Shown here: piece after piece, positions 48,021 through 61,179 of the stretch | How the letters are laid out: each line of letters begins with the position of its first letter | How positions within the stretch are numbered: the stretch's first letter is position 1 | DNA from: Lineus longissimus | Taxonomy: Eukaryota; Nemertea; Pilidiophora; Heteronemertea; Lineidae | DNA: 64,000 nt | Assembly (NCBI RefSeq): GCF_910592395.1 | Contig: NC_088315.1 | Coordinates: forward strand, 7,688,501 to 7,752,500 | Direction: 5' to 3' | Notes under the pieces: generated by a model | The model's database searches: none | Seen by the model: only the letters and a program-made list of their open reading frames with translations | What the model was told of the DNA's origin: nothing | Translations under genes and position numbers: made by a program

Positions 48021-49771
48021 TCGGTCTTCCATTTAGCCATTTTGGCATTTTGACAGCTTGGAAATATATTAGTATGTCTTCAATCCACTAAATCATAAAT
48101 TACATGTCGTCGTAAAGTCTTTATGATATTGCCATGTATTTTAGATGGATAAACTTAGTGCATTTAGATTACTCCGTCAGCAATTTTCATTTCAAAGCGT
48201 ACTGGTTGATTTTGGACTCTTACTAATATTTCACAAGCAATTTCACATCATGGTGGTACCCGCCATCCATCACTTGGCATTAACTTCAGACAATCGGAGG
48301 CTGAAAGATGCAATAAACAATATATCTGGGCACTATTTTTCTTGGGTGTAGGAATAATTATCTCTTAGCGAGGGTGTGATTTGTCCTTGTGACCTTGGAA
48401 CTAAATGATACACGGCAGAAATTAACAGAAATGAACTTATTTATGGAAGGTCTAAAAAAAATCAACTTTATGATTGATTAATTTTAGTCTTTTTGACTTA
48501 TTGAATTACTTTGATCAGTGATGAAATGCTGTCAATAGCAGACCAAAAAAATTGTTTCTCACATTAATTATTAGGTGTTCCTGGTTCCAAGGTTCAACAT
48601 TTTTACGAGGAAATCTCACTCCTATCTGTCTACCCTATGCGGGTCATACTGTAAAGATGGAGCCGTCCGTTTTTGGGAGTGGTCACCTGGGCACAAACTT
48701 TAATGCAAAGATTTCGGAAAGGTTTGCACTGTGTAGAGAGCTAGGTCAAGTTAAGAAGACGGTGTCAGTCCAGGTACTGATGAGATACCTAGATGAAAGA
48801 TATTGTAGCCCAAACCTGGCACTGTCTCCGGTCTTTGACTATGCATTTTCGCGCTACATGAGTAGTTTTGGTGAAATGGCTCTGATATGGTCACAATTCG
48901 TAATTTTCACTTGGTCACAAATCTTTTGTTTAATGTAAATAAATAACGTCGTCCTTCCAATTTTGGCAGCTTGGGTATCAAACTCGAATAAAACATAATG
49001 AAAATGATATGTTAGAAAATAGCACTTATAACCTGCTTGCATTTCTTAAACTAATTTCACTCGATTGTAAAGGGAGCTGTTCAGAAATAACGAAATTCAA
49101 ATTTGATAAAAGTTGCCCAGGTTTCCATTCCCAGGAAATTTTGAATCGCGGTCGTTTTTACAAGTTCATGACAAACTTTGCATTGGTGCTATAATCTGTA
49201 TCGCGATCAATGCAATGGTATAATATGTCCCCCTCAATCTATTTGTATATATGAACCTATACGCTTGTTCTATGTATCAAGAGCCATAATATTTTTTCAT
49301 CATGCACATTAATCACACATTTCTCTAGCGTGGTGTGTCATGTCACTAGTTTATCAAAATAAATCGTGATATTTCATCGGGTATCATTTTCTCGAAGACG
49401 ATGTTCGGTTGTTCACTTGAGCTGTTTATAGTAATACATTGTTTATATATGAATACATATATGTATAAAGGGTCTATGTATAGATTTTGTGTATTATATG
49501 GTCAATGGTTAAACGGCTAATCTACTAGGGTTTTACGTATAGAACTTTGGCATAGTTTTCATTTCGTAGCTACTAAGGTTCATTTTCATATTTTATGTCG
49601 GAATTGCTTCATCATATCTCACCAAGAGATGACCCCATGCAAGTAAACGTTGGTACCATTAACAAAATTGAGCTCCGCATCTGCAAAATGGAGTATTGGT
49701 ATCATCTGGTCAAACTGCCTTCTAACATCTGAAATCAAAAACGTTGCCCCACGTGGTACCATTCTTGAAAT

Positions 49772-49959
49772 GTGACCCGTCACAGCAAAACCAGGCGCAT
49801 GTCGCACAGGAGATGAGCCTAAATGACACCAGGAGATAATGGAAGAAATTGGTCAGCTCATATTTCACTAAAGGCAGACAATAGAGAATTGAACAAACAG
49901 TCCGTCTCAACCTGTCAAGCTCAGAGCGACATGCGCCTGGTTTTGCTGTGACGGGTCAC
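49772..49959. mobile_element. MITE-like element with 34-bp perfect inverted termini
   Basis: The left end starts GTGACCCGTCACAGCAAAAC and the right end is its perfect complement over 34 bp (49926-49959). The element is 188 bp with no coding capacity and is flanked by AAAT on both sides (49768-49771 and 49960-49963), a possible 4-bp target duplication. The tip GTGAC-CC-GTCAC is itself a small palindrome. Confidence 0.75.
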
Positions 49960-49969
49960 AAATATTGTA

Positions 49970-50121
49970 AATGCCCTTTAAAGGTCTAGCCAAAAACAGT
50001 TGGTTCGCCTTGGCAAGTTAGACAAGGACCTGTCTAGATTCTCACACCAGCAGTGGGGTCGAACCAGGGATCTCTTGACAGCTAGTCAAGAGACCAAGCC
50101 ACTACGCCTCAGTGGCCTCTG
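49970..50121 (-). mobile_element. tRNA-derived SINE
   Basis: Read on the minus strand, the head contains an A-box-like GGCGTAGTGG, an anticodon arm CTTGA/TCAAG and a B-box GGTTCGACCCC. The body that follows, TGTGAGAATCTAGACAGGTC, resembles that of the SINE at 30300-30440. Real tRNA function is unlikely because the acceptor stem does not pair. Confidence 0.65.
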
Positions 50122-50521
50122 ACTTCGTAAATGTGTTTGCAGAATCATGTATTGGGTTGTTGGTTGGTTAGCGCAAGAGGAGGCAAGACCACAATTGATT
50201 TTTTAAGCCTTTTAGCAGTTAAATTGTCAAATTAGACAGACTTTGATATTTCCACTCTTTTCAGCCAACTGGCAGAAAAAACTCAAAACACGCCCCCTAT
50301 TACCCAATTAGCAAAATTCGAAATTAATTTTTTCATCAAATAATTTCTTTATATCTGTAGACTTGCCACAGCAAATATTTTTTCAATACCTCTCCAAATA
50401 TGTACTTGAGAGTTAAAAACATGCACTCGTCTAATTGATAGGCCTCGACCCTCCAACCTATGAATATTCATTAGTGGTCTTGTCTCAGAGGAGTGACGGT
50501 ACTGGCTGATCCCAACATAAT

Positions 50522-50639
50522 GGGCGATATGAATAAAGACAAGTAAATGCTTTTACTACAATTTTGTACAGAAAGGCCTAGTGTAAATGTACATGGAGTT
50601 TTAGATAAAAGCATTTGCTGGTCTTTATTCATATCACCC
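50522..50639. mobile_element. Short MITE-like element, 118 bp
   Basis: Ends GGGCGATATGAATAAAGAC (left) and its near-complement (right) form inverted repeats that match at about 31 of 34 positions. AAT occurs on both flanks. Only about 50 bp lie between the arms. Lies 560 bp from the preceding MITE. Confidence 0.65.
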
Positions 50640-53600
50640 AATGTCTCTCCCTCACTTGGTGAGTTGTCGCTGCACTCCTGTTGTTGCGCTGTCTAAAATT
50701 ATGTGTATGCAATTCTTTTTCTAGACGCAACACCCGATTGTAACAGATTTAAAGGGTTGAAAGTGAACTATTTTGAAATGTTACTTGCATGGGGTTTGAA
50801 CTTGGAAAACAGTGTGTTTTATTCTTCAACATAAGCTAAAGTTCGTACAATTAATTGGCTGCGATGATTTGCGGGGATTTGAAGGCGTCATTTTACGTTC
50901 TGCCTGCTGGTAGTCAAGTGACCAAATTTTGAAAAAATCATTTAAATTTGTAAGTGCCTGAACCTTTCCGACCACCCCATGGCCTGTTCCTCCAAGTGCT
51001 AAAGGTCTTTAACAACCTGGAGGGCTTGATGGTATGCCCTCGGCAAAAACCTCTGGCCACGGGGGCTGTGACGGAGATATGTAACTCTGTCAACACCCCA
51101 AACGTTTCATTCTGTATGGGCAAATACTTTTGGAGAAAAAAATCATCACTTGGCTCCAGCTTTTCATTTTCAGTTCAATGAATTAAATTTTGTTCAGGAA
51201 AGCCAAGAGCATGATTCACAAAATGCTGCGCTGTATTAAAAGTCCAAGATTTAAAAATTGTTTGAATAACGCCCTTCATGTACTTACGAGATATTATTGA
51301 TGAAAATTCAATATCAAAGATTATATTGCACAAATTAATTGATTACAATATAGCACTATATATATTTTGGTATTTTTCTCTGTTTGCATTTAGTGCGTGT
51401 GTAACTTTGCACAAGCTGCTTTTGTCATGGGATATATAATCATCTGTACTCTCCACTTGGGAAAATGTGTGATATAAACAATAACCATAATTGATTAATA
51501 ATAATGATATAATTAGTAATAATTAGTGGCTGCGTAGATGGGTTCTGACACACCGTGGTTGTGAAGCGATTAGAAGGTCATGTTTGTAATGTTTTCAACT
51601 CAAAAGCCAAAAGAACTCTATGGACTTGCATGTTATTCTGCGAGTCGAATTTAAGACGAAGCTGTCGTTACGAAGACATCATGCCTACTCGAAAAATCTA
51701 AAAGACTTTAAATTAAAAAACCCTTGTTGGGTTGGCCAGCGTGAAGCATCCCCCTTTCATGCCTATTCTCCAGTTGCATGCAATGGTGGCAATAATTCAA
51801 TGCTTTTAAACTGAAAGATTTGGAGACTTACTCTAAATTCACTGATCTAAGATCCCACCAATAATCACTATAAATTCACACTAAGGACAAGTCAAAACAT
51901 AACATCACGACCATCAGACAAGGTGGTGTCAACGACCCATTGTCCTACCGAATTGAACATTTTAAACAGCATCGAACAACCCATGTGCTATGCATAATAT
52001 CTTTTGTTTCTTTGATATTCAGTTTATAGTCCTAGATCAGTGAATCTCGAGTATTCGTTCGCAAATAAAAACATTATAAAAGGGTACAAGGGTCACAAAA
52101 GGCCCCAATTTTTGCCTTCAAGGGTGTGATGTTTTCCTGATGGCAGATATGTGTTGAGGTGTCATCTCTACAGGTTCTCGGTTCACTTCATTGGCGATAG
52201 TCTAAAAGTTCTGATCTTGATTGGTCAAGTTCAAAATGGTGCTTTTCATCATTCAATCTAAATTTGGATTGGTTGCCGATTTAACTTTCACTCCTATGAA
52301 TTAAAACATGATAGTTTTTTGCAGTGAATTGGGCCCAACTCATTTTATGTTTTAAATGAATGATGTGGATTCAAACTGATAATGGCCTGTTAATGATGAA
52401 TTCAATGTCAGTGTTGTATCCATCGTCTCTGAATGGGAAATCTAATATTTTATTGGTGCAAAAATTACAGTATAGAGTGGCGTGACGTTTTTTAAAACGC
52501 TTCAAAATTCAAGTTTAAGGACATTAACATTTATAGTTTGAGGACATCAGAGATCTGGCATAGAAATATGAATTTGACAGATGCATGATTATTTTCCAAG
52601 CATTGACGGCATCATGAAAGTCTGAGTTTATCTCAAACTGATCACTTCCGACTTTTGTTAGATTATTAAATTTATTAAATTATTATTAAATTAAATACAT
52701 TTTCTTTGCATGAATTGAAAGAAGGTTGGGTAACTTATTTTGGTTGCGTTCTTTTGGCTGAAAATTCTTTTCATAATTTGCCCATTTGCATATTTGAATT
52801 GATTTGCATATAAATTATTTGGTCCTTATTGTGCTCAGTGCCACCGTGGTATTTTAAAAATTTCATTGAAAATGCGGATCTAACTTAAGGATAATAATGG
52901 GCTCTTGTCACCTGAGCTGTCAATTAATAAATTAATTATTTATACCTCATTTGTGAATTTACTCTAAAAGTTTGTTGCACAAACTAAATGTTTGTAAAAA
53001 TATCTATCTGTGTCTATAGGAATTGTTTGAGACATTTGACTGTTTTCAGTTTGAATTCAAAGTGGTCAAATCAAAATGATTTTCTTGCATGGGCAGTTGG
53101 TCTACATTGGGGGGTGTTCCGAGGAATTTCAGTGTAGACCACGTGCCTGTGATCGCTGAACAGAAAGATTATATTGGAGTTCTGTCAGGTCTTATTATGA
53201 ATGGAAGCAGTTCTTGATTCTATTCTGGATTTATGTTTGGTTCACCAAGTAGAGCTCCAAATTAATAAGCCACACCAGACGGTAACCTGGCTGCCCTTCC
53301 TAAAGTAAAGCACAAATTTCTGAACCGTCTTATATGAAAAGGTGAAAAAGCGAATCGAGAATAACTTCATCAAAAGTTGGAGTATGTGACTGGATGTACG
53401 TAAATGTACAGGTGATGCATTAGGAAGTTTTACCCTTTGACCAAAATGTCATGAAGCACAACTTTGCTCAACATGGTGTGCAAATAAAAGTGACTGAAGT
53501 GTATTAGTAGTAAAATCTTCAAGTTGACCGATACTAGATATTCTTAGATCTCAGGCCTTTGAAATCATTCTCAGTACCTCCTTTGATCTCACGTTGCATT

Positions 53601-56600
53601 GGGGGGATAAGAGATGATAAGAAAAGTGGCTTAATTCTGAAGATAAAAATCATGTTGAGACCAGGCCTTATATTCTAAAAAGTACAACCTAATGCGTGCT
53701 CCAGTTTTGGCTTGTGGAACCGGCTGGGGCTATGGCTTCCTCGATTGTAAGACCTGACAGTCCTGTGGTACTCCCTGGTGGGTAGATTAATTATAGTTAG
53801 GGATTTTTCACTATTTAGCATTTAGCATGTTAACTTTTCATGTATGTGGCGAGATGGCGGGGCGTCTCTTACATCTCTGGTAGGTTATGGATACGCCACG
53901 TCATCTCTCGATGGATTGTTGTTTATCAAAAAAAAGCGTTGCGGTGGGGCGGTACATTCTGTGATTCAAGTATTGAGTGGAATCTTTTCCAAATGAAGAG
54001 TGTACAGTATGACTGCTGGGTTCATGTGTTGCCTCCTAAGACAATGCTTGTCATGTAGGGGGAAACCAGTAGACCCAGGATCTTGAGTGCACAAGTGTTG
54101 CTATCAGAAGTCAGTGATCTTCAGAACTGGCAAGTTGACTATCATTTTAGAGTTGACTGCATGGATGTCTGTTGACAATCTACTCTGGTACTTGTACTGG
54201 GCATTCATATATCAGAAATACAATGTAACTAATCTGAAACAAATATGACAACTCTGAGACATAAATTGGACTATTTTCTCCCCAATGTTTGAAGCACTTT
54301 GTGATCACGCTCTCACCGCTAACCATATAGCTATTGAATTGGACGTTAATGTATTTGAACATATTCTAATCTAACCAGGATTCAATATTACATGTACACC
54401 TGTATTCAATATCCAATTTAATTGGGACATGTTTGGTTGTAGAAAAAGTGTCTTCTTGTCTTCCTTGCTGTCAGGTCATTTCCATAACGCTTAAGAATAT
54501 GAACTGGCCAAGCATTGTCATTTATGAGCTCAGGTGTTGTAAGGGGATTCAAGAGTATATGAAGAGCTATATAGAAATATATGAAAAGTATGTTCCACAT
54601 GTATTTACATTAATTTTTAGAAAAAGAGCAGAAATATTTTTCACATCAGAATATACATTGATATTGTTTGAGGTGCTGTTAACTGGAGTTCTGCTAAAAA
54701 AGCGGTGTTTACCCAAAAAATTAAAGGTTCTGTTTTTGGCTCTTCATGTAATGCAATGTCATTGCCTCCAAATTGCCAAATTTAGAAGGTTATTGGCAAG
54801 CTAATGTACGCACTCTAATGTTGGCCTGATAAAGAAGGTCACCTTGGATGATGAAGTTAAGTGGACTGCTTTTGGACGACTTGTATATTAAAAACCAAGT
54901 TAGCTTCGTAAATGGCACTGTTTACAGCAAAGTCCTAGCATAGAATAAGGGAAGCACAAAAATATTGCTAACGGCTATTCTAATAGTGATTGAATGGATC
55001 TTCGAGAAATTAACGGTGTTATTTTTCTGTTGGTGTGTTATTATCTTACATAATGTCAAATTAGTGGTGACGGTATGTTTTATCCACTCTTTGTGTTCTT
55101 GTTCTAATAAGTGCTGGTTGTTAGTTGTTTTAATCACCACCAGGGGGTAGGGTAGTGCCACGGTTGTGTCCGATATCACGGGGTTGTCTGATTGAGGTCT
55201 GATCGACGTTTGAAAGTAGGACAGTTGTAAATATTCCGTAAATTCCGAAATAGGACTGTAATTTAAAGCTGTCTAAGTTGAAATAACTGTTTTCATTCAG
55301 CAGTGCATGAACTTTGAGTTTGAACTTTTGTGGTGGCGCGTTATGAATGAAGAAGTGCGCAAGTATGCGCTTTGATGGCAGGGAGTTTACAGTGTGGCAC
55401 TGGCCGGGCCTCGAACCCATGACCTTCCGATTGCAAATCGGATGATCTTCCATGTGTAGTCTCAGTCATATCATATTGCGCATTATGCATTGTTGGATGC
55501 ATTTCACTCTCAGTTGGCACTCACACTTGAGCAGAGGTGCACATTTGTGCCGATTACTCCCAAGTAAACCAGTTAGAGTAAATGATGTAGAGCAAGTTTT
55601 GAATGAAAGATTGTCCTACTTTCGTTCCAAAGTATGACCCCATTCAGACAGCACCACTTTAGTATCACTTCATATAAATAATCATACATCAGGAACACAT
55701 AGTATTATACTTGCATCTTTTAAGGGCCATATTGATATTCACTTCGTTTGTATTGTAAAGCTATATGATCTCAAGTAGTTAGTGTCCATATGGTGTATTA
55801 GCGATCCAGTGATACATTCAGTGTGGGTTTACATATAACAATTTGCGCTTTGGGTTTATAATGTCTATAACTATCTCTAGTCAATATATTGGCCATAGAC
55901 GTCTCGAGGCTTAAAAACTTTGGACACACTTTGAGTGCTTAGGGCGTAGTTTAGTTGTTTCTAGGTACGTTATATCTATCAACTAATGGTGTAGTTTTGT
56001 TCAGTCGAGTCTTATTATGGGTCGAGTGTGGAAATAATTACATTAAATTTGTTAGTTTTGCAGTCTTTGCATTTATGTCGAATGCATATGTAGTTCAGTG
56101 GTCGGGTTTGCACACCATAGTGAAGTGCTCGAGATAAGTTGAGCGGGATATACAGTGTATGGCAGATTGATGTTGTGCACAGGTGTTAGCTATAGCGAGG
56201 TGAAATGCATATCCATCACCAGGCAAGAAATTATGGTCATTCTCCATGATACATTTCTGAACTGCAGTACGATCTGTGACCAAGTCTATGTGTAGCATTG
56301 TGTTTAATGTTTTTAAAAGAGTGGATTGCCATGGTGTCTGGCTTCACTTTTCAAAAGGTTATCCCAAATTGTTAGCTATGTTTGAGGAACTAACACCATT
56401 TTGCTCTTTGACTAGCCTTGTTTTGGTACTTGCAGCAAGTATGGATTAATCTATACTTGCTTCCAGGTATCTAATGGAAAAATAACGACCTAATATAAAT
56501 ATGACATAGGATTAAAGAAAGCTTATTTTCTGCAAGTCAGGATATTTTGCCATGGAAGGTACGTGCAATCTTGCGCACCGATGACACTATTACATGAAGT

Positions 56601-57845
56601 ATGAAAAGAAACGGGAAGGGACCTTTTGGACACGGTCCTCTCTAGAGCGACACTTTTAGCTCTTGGCCCTTTCTGTCAGCTTGTTGACGGAGTCTTCCAG
56701 AACATTTTCAAGTTGGATTTAGAAGAATGTATGAGTTAGGGGGATAGATACAAAAAAAAGTGAAATATGTTGGTGAAGATTTGTGAATTTGATTGTATCG
56801 CCTCCTGTTTGGTCTTTTGACTTCTTCTAGATGTAGTGATGGTCTTGAATGTGGAAAACGAGAGATTGAGACAACAGTATCTTGACTTGGGGAAAATGGG
56901 TCCAACAGATCGATGACACCTTGACGACTTTTGATTAGTTTTACATCTTTCAAAATCAAATGGACGAGTATTACGTTGATGATTATGATTGTTGTCTAGT
57001 ACACGATCTGCCCTAATTAACGAATTCTTATAAAAGCTTTGAGAAATGTTGATATGCTACACAAAGACTGGTCACTGTATTGTCTGAAGTTTGTTGTGCA
57101 TCACCACTGCTGTTTGAGTGTCATTTCTTCAGCATCCTTCTTGCAATATTTAAGTGCATAAAGTGTGAAGTTCTCGAACTGAAAATTTATATTTTGGTTG
57201 GAATTTCTTTTGCAAGAGTAGTTAACTCGCCAGAAAGTTATGGATTATATTATGGAACATTGTGTTTCACCTTTACAAATCGTAATGTCCATTTCCGCAT
57301 TAAAACATGGACAATTCTAAAATAACAGTTCCAAAACAAGACAAAAATAGGTTATATTAAAACAGTTATACAAAATCAAGCAAATATTTTCAACTCAATT
57401 CATATTTGTTTATTTTGTGCTCAAAGATTTTTAGTTGCAGTGAGCAAAATTAATACTCTGACAAGTCAGCGTATAACCATAATCACCTTGAGAAGGATGA
57501 TGAAGATTGGATTCACCCTTGACCCCCTATATTTCCTGATGGATAAACCGTTTTGCATGTTTGGTGAAGAAATGTTTAATCCATTTTGGTTGACTAGGGT
57601 GGTGAGGTACGTAGTAGGTAGTTTCTGTACTTCACTATGGTGTGTAATTTTATGGCCCGAGGAATAATATTTTAATGGTATGGGGTTGGTTGAGCTGAGT
57701 AGGGCTTTTTGAAAATTACACTTAGATTTTTAACAAGTCTCTTTGGGATCAAATTTGGAATAAACTTAACTTTTTAAATGATATAACGTATTTGTGTTTC
57801 TCTTGTCTCTTCAATGTTTTTGCCATGGTAACTCATATTGTTACC
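50640..57845. other. Intergenic, AT-rich; no supported gene
   Basis: Seven kilobases with only chance-sized frames (largest 54433-54804, TTG start, no domain) and the SINE head at 55375-55446. Confidence 0.6.
55375..55446 (-). mobile_element. tRNA-like SINE head
   Basis: Minus strand: anticodon arm TCCGA-TTTGCAA-TCGGA with a 7-base loop (UGC at the anticodon position), then a T-arm with GGGTTCGAGGCCC. The D-arm is degenerate and the acceptor stem unpaired, so this is a SINE or pseudo-tRNA rather than a tRNA gene. Confidence 0.5.
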
Positions 57846-58180
57846 CGAACAAGCCTGGCTGCTCCCACCATGTTGACAACATAGTGAAAGTGGTAACACT
57901 TACCATCTGACCGAATCAGGCCTGCCTGGTCCAACATATGGAGATGGACGAGCCAGTCTCAACCTGAACTAATCAGCCCTGGCTACTCTGCCTTGGGTTT
58001 TGGTCTGGCTACTCTGCCGAAGTGCTGCAAACATGGTAATAGAGATGAGGCAATTACTGAATCGGGCCTTGCTGCTCCACCACTGTGTTGCCAACATGAG
58101 GAGATAGATGAGACAGTCACAACCAGACCGAATCAAGCCTGGGCCCGGTTGGTCAATGGCACAATGGTCACGTTGTCCCC
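57846..58180. repeat. Degenerate tandem repeats, about 80 bp
   Basis: Recurring words such as GACCGAATCA(G/A)GCCTG, CCAACAT and GGAGAT-GA-GA-CAGTC(A/T)CAACC, diverged copies of one unit. The exact period cannot be fixed by eye. Confidence 0.6.
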
Positions 58181-58329
58181 ATCGGTTGCGTTATGTACCC
58201 TTAAGGATGTTATCTCTTTTAGTTTCAACGTTAAGTTAAGTTAACATGGTTTTGAACAACCCAGCCCTGGAGATCGCACAGCCACAATCAGTCCTTCACA
58301 ATGATGATTGGCACCTGACCTAGCTAGAA

Positions 58330-59430
58330 TGTCGGTCACACTGTTGTGACAGTCACAGCTAAGTTTAGGGCAGTCTGAGTGGGAGTGGCAGGGTACATGG
58401 ACACCTAGGATATGTGTATGTCAGTCACACTGTTGTGACAGTCACAGCCAAGTCTAGGGCAGTCTGAGTGGGAGTGGCAGGGTACATACATACCTAGGAC
58501 ATGTGTATATCAGTCGCACTGTTGTGACAGTCACAGCCAAGTCCATGGCAGTCTTTGAGTGGGAGTGGCAGGGTACATACATACCTAGGACATGTGTATG
58601 TCAGTCGCACTGTTGTGACAGTCGCAGTCTTGAGTGGGAGTGGCAGGGTACGTAGATACCTAGGACATGTGCATGTCAGTCGCACTGTTGTGACAGTCAC
58701 AGCCAAGTCCATAACCACCTGAGTGGGAGTGGGAGGGTACAGAGATACCTAGGACATGTGCATGTCAGGCGCACTGCTGTGACAGTCTCAGCCAAGTCCA
58801 TAACCACCTGAGTGGGAGTGGGAGGGTACAGAGATACCTAGGACATGTGCATGTCAGTCGCACTGTTGTGACAGTCACAGCCAAGTCCATAACCACCTGA
58901 GTGGGAGTGGGAGGGTACAGAGATACCTAGGACATGTGCATGTCAGGCGCACTGCTGTGACAGTCTCAGCCAAGTCCATAACCATCTCAGTGGGAGTGGG
59001 AGGGTACAGAGATACCTTGGACATGTGCATGTCAGTCGCACTGTTGTGACAGTCATAGCCAAGTCCATAACCATCTGAGTGGGAGTGGGAGGGTACAGAG
59101 ATACCAAGGACATGTGCATGTCAGTCGCACTGTTATGACAGTCATAGCCAAATCCGTAACCATCTGAGTGGGAGTGGCAGGGTACAGAGATATCAAGGAC
59201 ATGTGCATGTCAGTCGCACTGTTGTGACAGTCACAGCCAAGTCCATAACCATCTGAGTGGGAGTGGGAGAAGGACATGTGTATGTGAGTCGTACTGTTGT
59301 GACAGTCACAGCCAAGTCCATAACCATCTGAGTGGGAGTGGGAGAAGGGCATGTGTATGTGAGTCGCACTGTTGTGACAGTCACAGCCAAGTTCAAGGCC
59401 GTCTGAATGGGAGTGGGAGGGTTTGACATG
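58330..59430. repeat. 89-bp satellite-like tandem array A
   Basis: About a dozen copies with an 89-bp period, measured between units at 58677, 58766 and 58855. Each has the near-invariant core GCACTGTTGTGACAGTCACA, which contains an imperfect palindrome, then GAGTGGGAGTGG and ACCTAGGACATGTG. Some units are deleted to about 60 bp. Minus-strand ORFs here are by-products. Confidence 0.92.
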
Positions 59431-59544
59431 GCGAGGGTTCACCACCGAATGCAAGGGTAGGCTAGACTTGTCCATACCGTCATCCTGATCGTCCTGACAA
59501 GACGAGGTCGGTCCACAGCGTCCGGAGTGTTGGACAGGCGCGTT

Positions 59545-60240
59545 CTTGACGGGGGTCGGGCGTCAACTTCATTCATGGGCAAAGTTATTATGGAAACCTC
59601 ATTCTTTCAGCACTGGGGATTTTCAGTTGCAAATTCGAAGATCCCCACCCGCTTGCCTTCCCCTCTGGCAGGATCATTTGATTGTCCCTGCGAGGGGTAG
59701 CACCATTATTGGGGACAGACTGCTATGAGAACGTCTAACCGTACGGTAGAGACAGCATGGACTCAAACGGGCGCAAAAAGAAATTCCCAGAAAGTGCGAA
59801 TTTGCTTCTCGACGGCTCACAGACGGTCATGCAGTATGTTCATTCAAATGCGCTAAATAGACCGGGATAGCTCTATTAAAACAATTGGCAGAGTCCAAGC
59901 ATCAATGGTAATATTGATAAGCTGTGACGGATTCCCCGAAGACAACACTTGCACAGCCGAGCGTTTTTCTTGCAACCTCTTTCATAAGCAAGGTTTTCAA
60001 GGATACCTCGTTTGGGGTGTTCAGGGTCACCTCTGATGGGTCACTTGAGGTTCATTTGGTTGTCCCTGCGCAGGAGTATAGCACCTTTATTAGGAAAGAC
60101 TGCTGTGAAAAAGCCCAACAACGTACGTTCTTGGGAAAGACAACATGGACACATTGTTCAAAAATGATTGCATCTTCTCAGAGACGGCTCAGAGACGGTC
60201 ATTCAGTATGCTCATGCAAATTCAGGATAGGACTATTCAA
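59545..60240 (+). repeat. Diverged direct duplication, about 380 bp spacing
   Basis: Segments at about 59668-59850 and 60052-60225 share TTG-TTGTCCCTGCG, GACTGCT-TGA and GACGGCTCA-AGACGGTCAT. The reading frames differ between copies, so no shared protein is supported. Possibly remnants of a repeat or pseudogene. Confidence 0.55.
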
Positions 60241-60419
60241 ATGATGCGTGAAAATGACCACCCTATTGCCCCTATCCCATTCAAAGCATGTAGCTTTCCC
60301 TTTGTTGACTTTAAACTTGTGATTAAAAAAGTTTCAATGCTCGAAATCGACGCTTCTTCTGTATGTGGGCTGTAGGCCTAAGTGAATATCACCCATGTTC
60401 GTTACCGCTCAAACATTCT

Positions 60420-60541
60420 GTCATTGTCCCTGGTCACATGACGCGACGTCAGGAGTAAAAAAGTCGGCCATCGGACACGAAGCTCCACGTGTGTTGAATC
60501 TGTTCAAATCCAAAATATCTCGGAAAAGCTTGCAGCTGCAG
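60420..60541 (+). promoter_or_regulatory. Promoter-like segment with CRE-like site, E-box and splice donor
   Basis: CACATGACGCGACGTCAGG (CRE-like) and CCACGTGTG (E-box) lie just upstream of a stretch ending GCTGCAGTG|GTAAGT, a strong donor. It has no long ORF, so it could be the start of a non-coding RNA or of a gene beyond the window. Confidence 0.3.
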
Positions 60542-61179
60542 TGGTAAGTCTTTATCATTAAGTTAACTATTATGTTCGACTTGAGGATGAATTGAACCCA
60601 ATGGCAATTCGCCCAAGTAAAGTCTGTAAAACTTGCTTTTTGAATTTTTTTCCGTCGATGGGTGTCATGGCGGTTTCTCCTCCAAACATGTCCGTATGCC
60701 TACCTGTTGCACCCTTCCTACCCAAGCTAAAAAAACTTGCCCGAAGTGCGACATTCCTGGTTCAGCAATTTGGGCTTTGTCAAACCGCCGCATTACGACC
60801 TAAAACAAAAAGGAAAATAGCCCCATTTTTTTGGAGTCATATCCTGAAAAAAGCTAAAATATCTTTCGGCCATTTTGTTAACCCCTTTTCTCACGCAACG
60901 TATAGTTTGCCAAGATTTTGCAATATAAAGCGATTTACTTGAAGCTGTCCATCCTTTCCAATGTTACTGATATTTTGAAAAAAATTACCTTTATGTAATT
61001 AACATGCCTGTCAAGGGCATGACAAAATGGCGTAATTTTGATAGTTATGATTAAATCCATGTCACTTTCTAGTCATGTCATTAAAGATCTCTGTCGATTT
61101 CTTTTCAGGGACGATATCATACCTGCCGACGACCACTGTATATACTGAGACGTCTAAAAACTTTGTCTTGCGAGGAGGA

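Larger units (their letters stand above)
44181..49770. other. HIPK 3' UTR and downstream DNA
   Basis: AT-rich; probably several kilobases of 3' UTR. Includes the 46449 hairpin, a SINE fragment and two unexplained frames (47080-47271 and 48552-48938) treated in the findings. Confidence 0.5.

Noticed and set aside
54433-54804. 123-codon ORF
   Set aside because: TTG start, AT-biased hydrophobic composition, no homologous domain recognised.
55375-55446. Functional tRNA-Ala gene on the minus strand
   Set aside because: Anticodon and T-arms look tRNA-like, but the D-arm is degenerate and the acceptor stem does not pair, so a SINE head is more likely.
58494-59475. Minus-strand ORFs of 74-140 codons with repeated Cys-His-Asn and Tyr-Thr-Cys-Pro segments
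   Set aside because: They are translations of the 89-bp array; the frame persists only because the unit lacks stops in places, and there is no start context or splice support.
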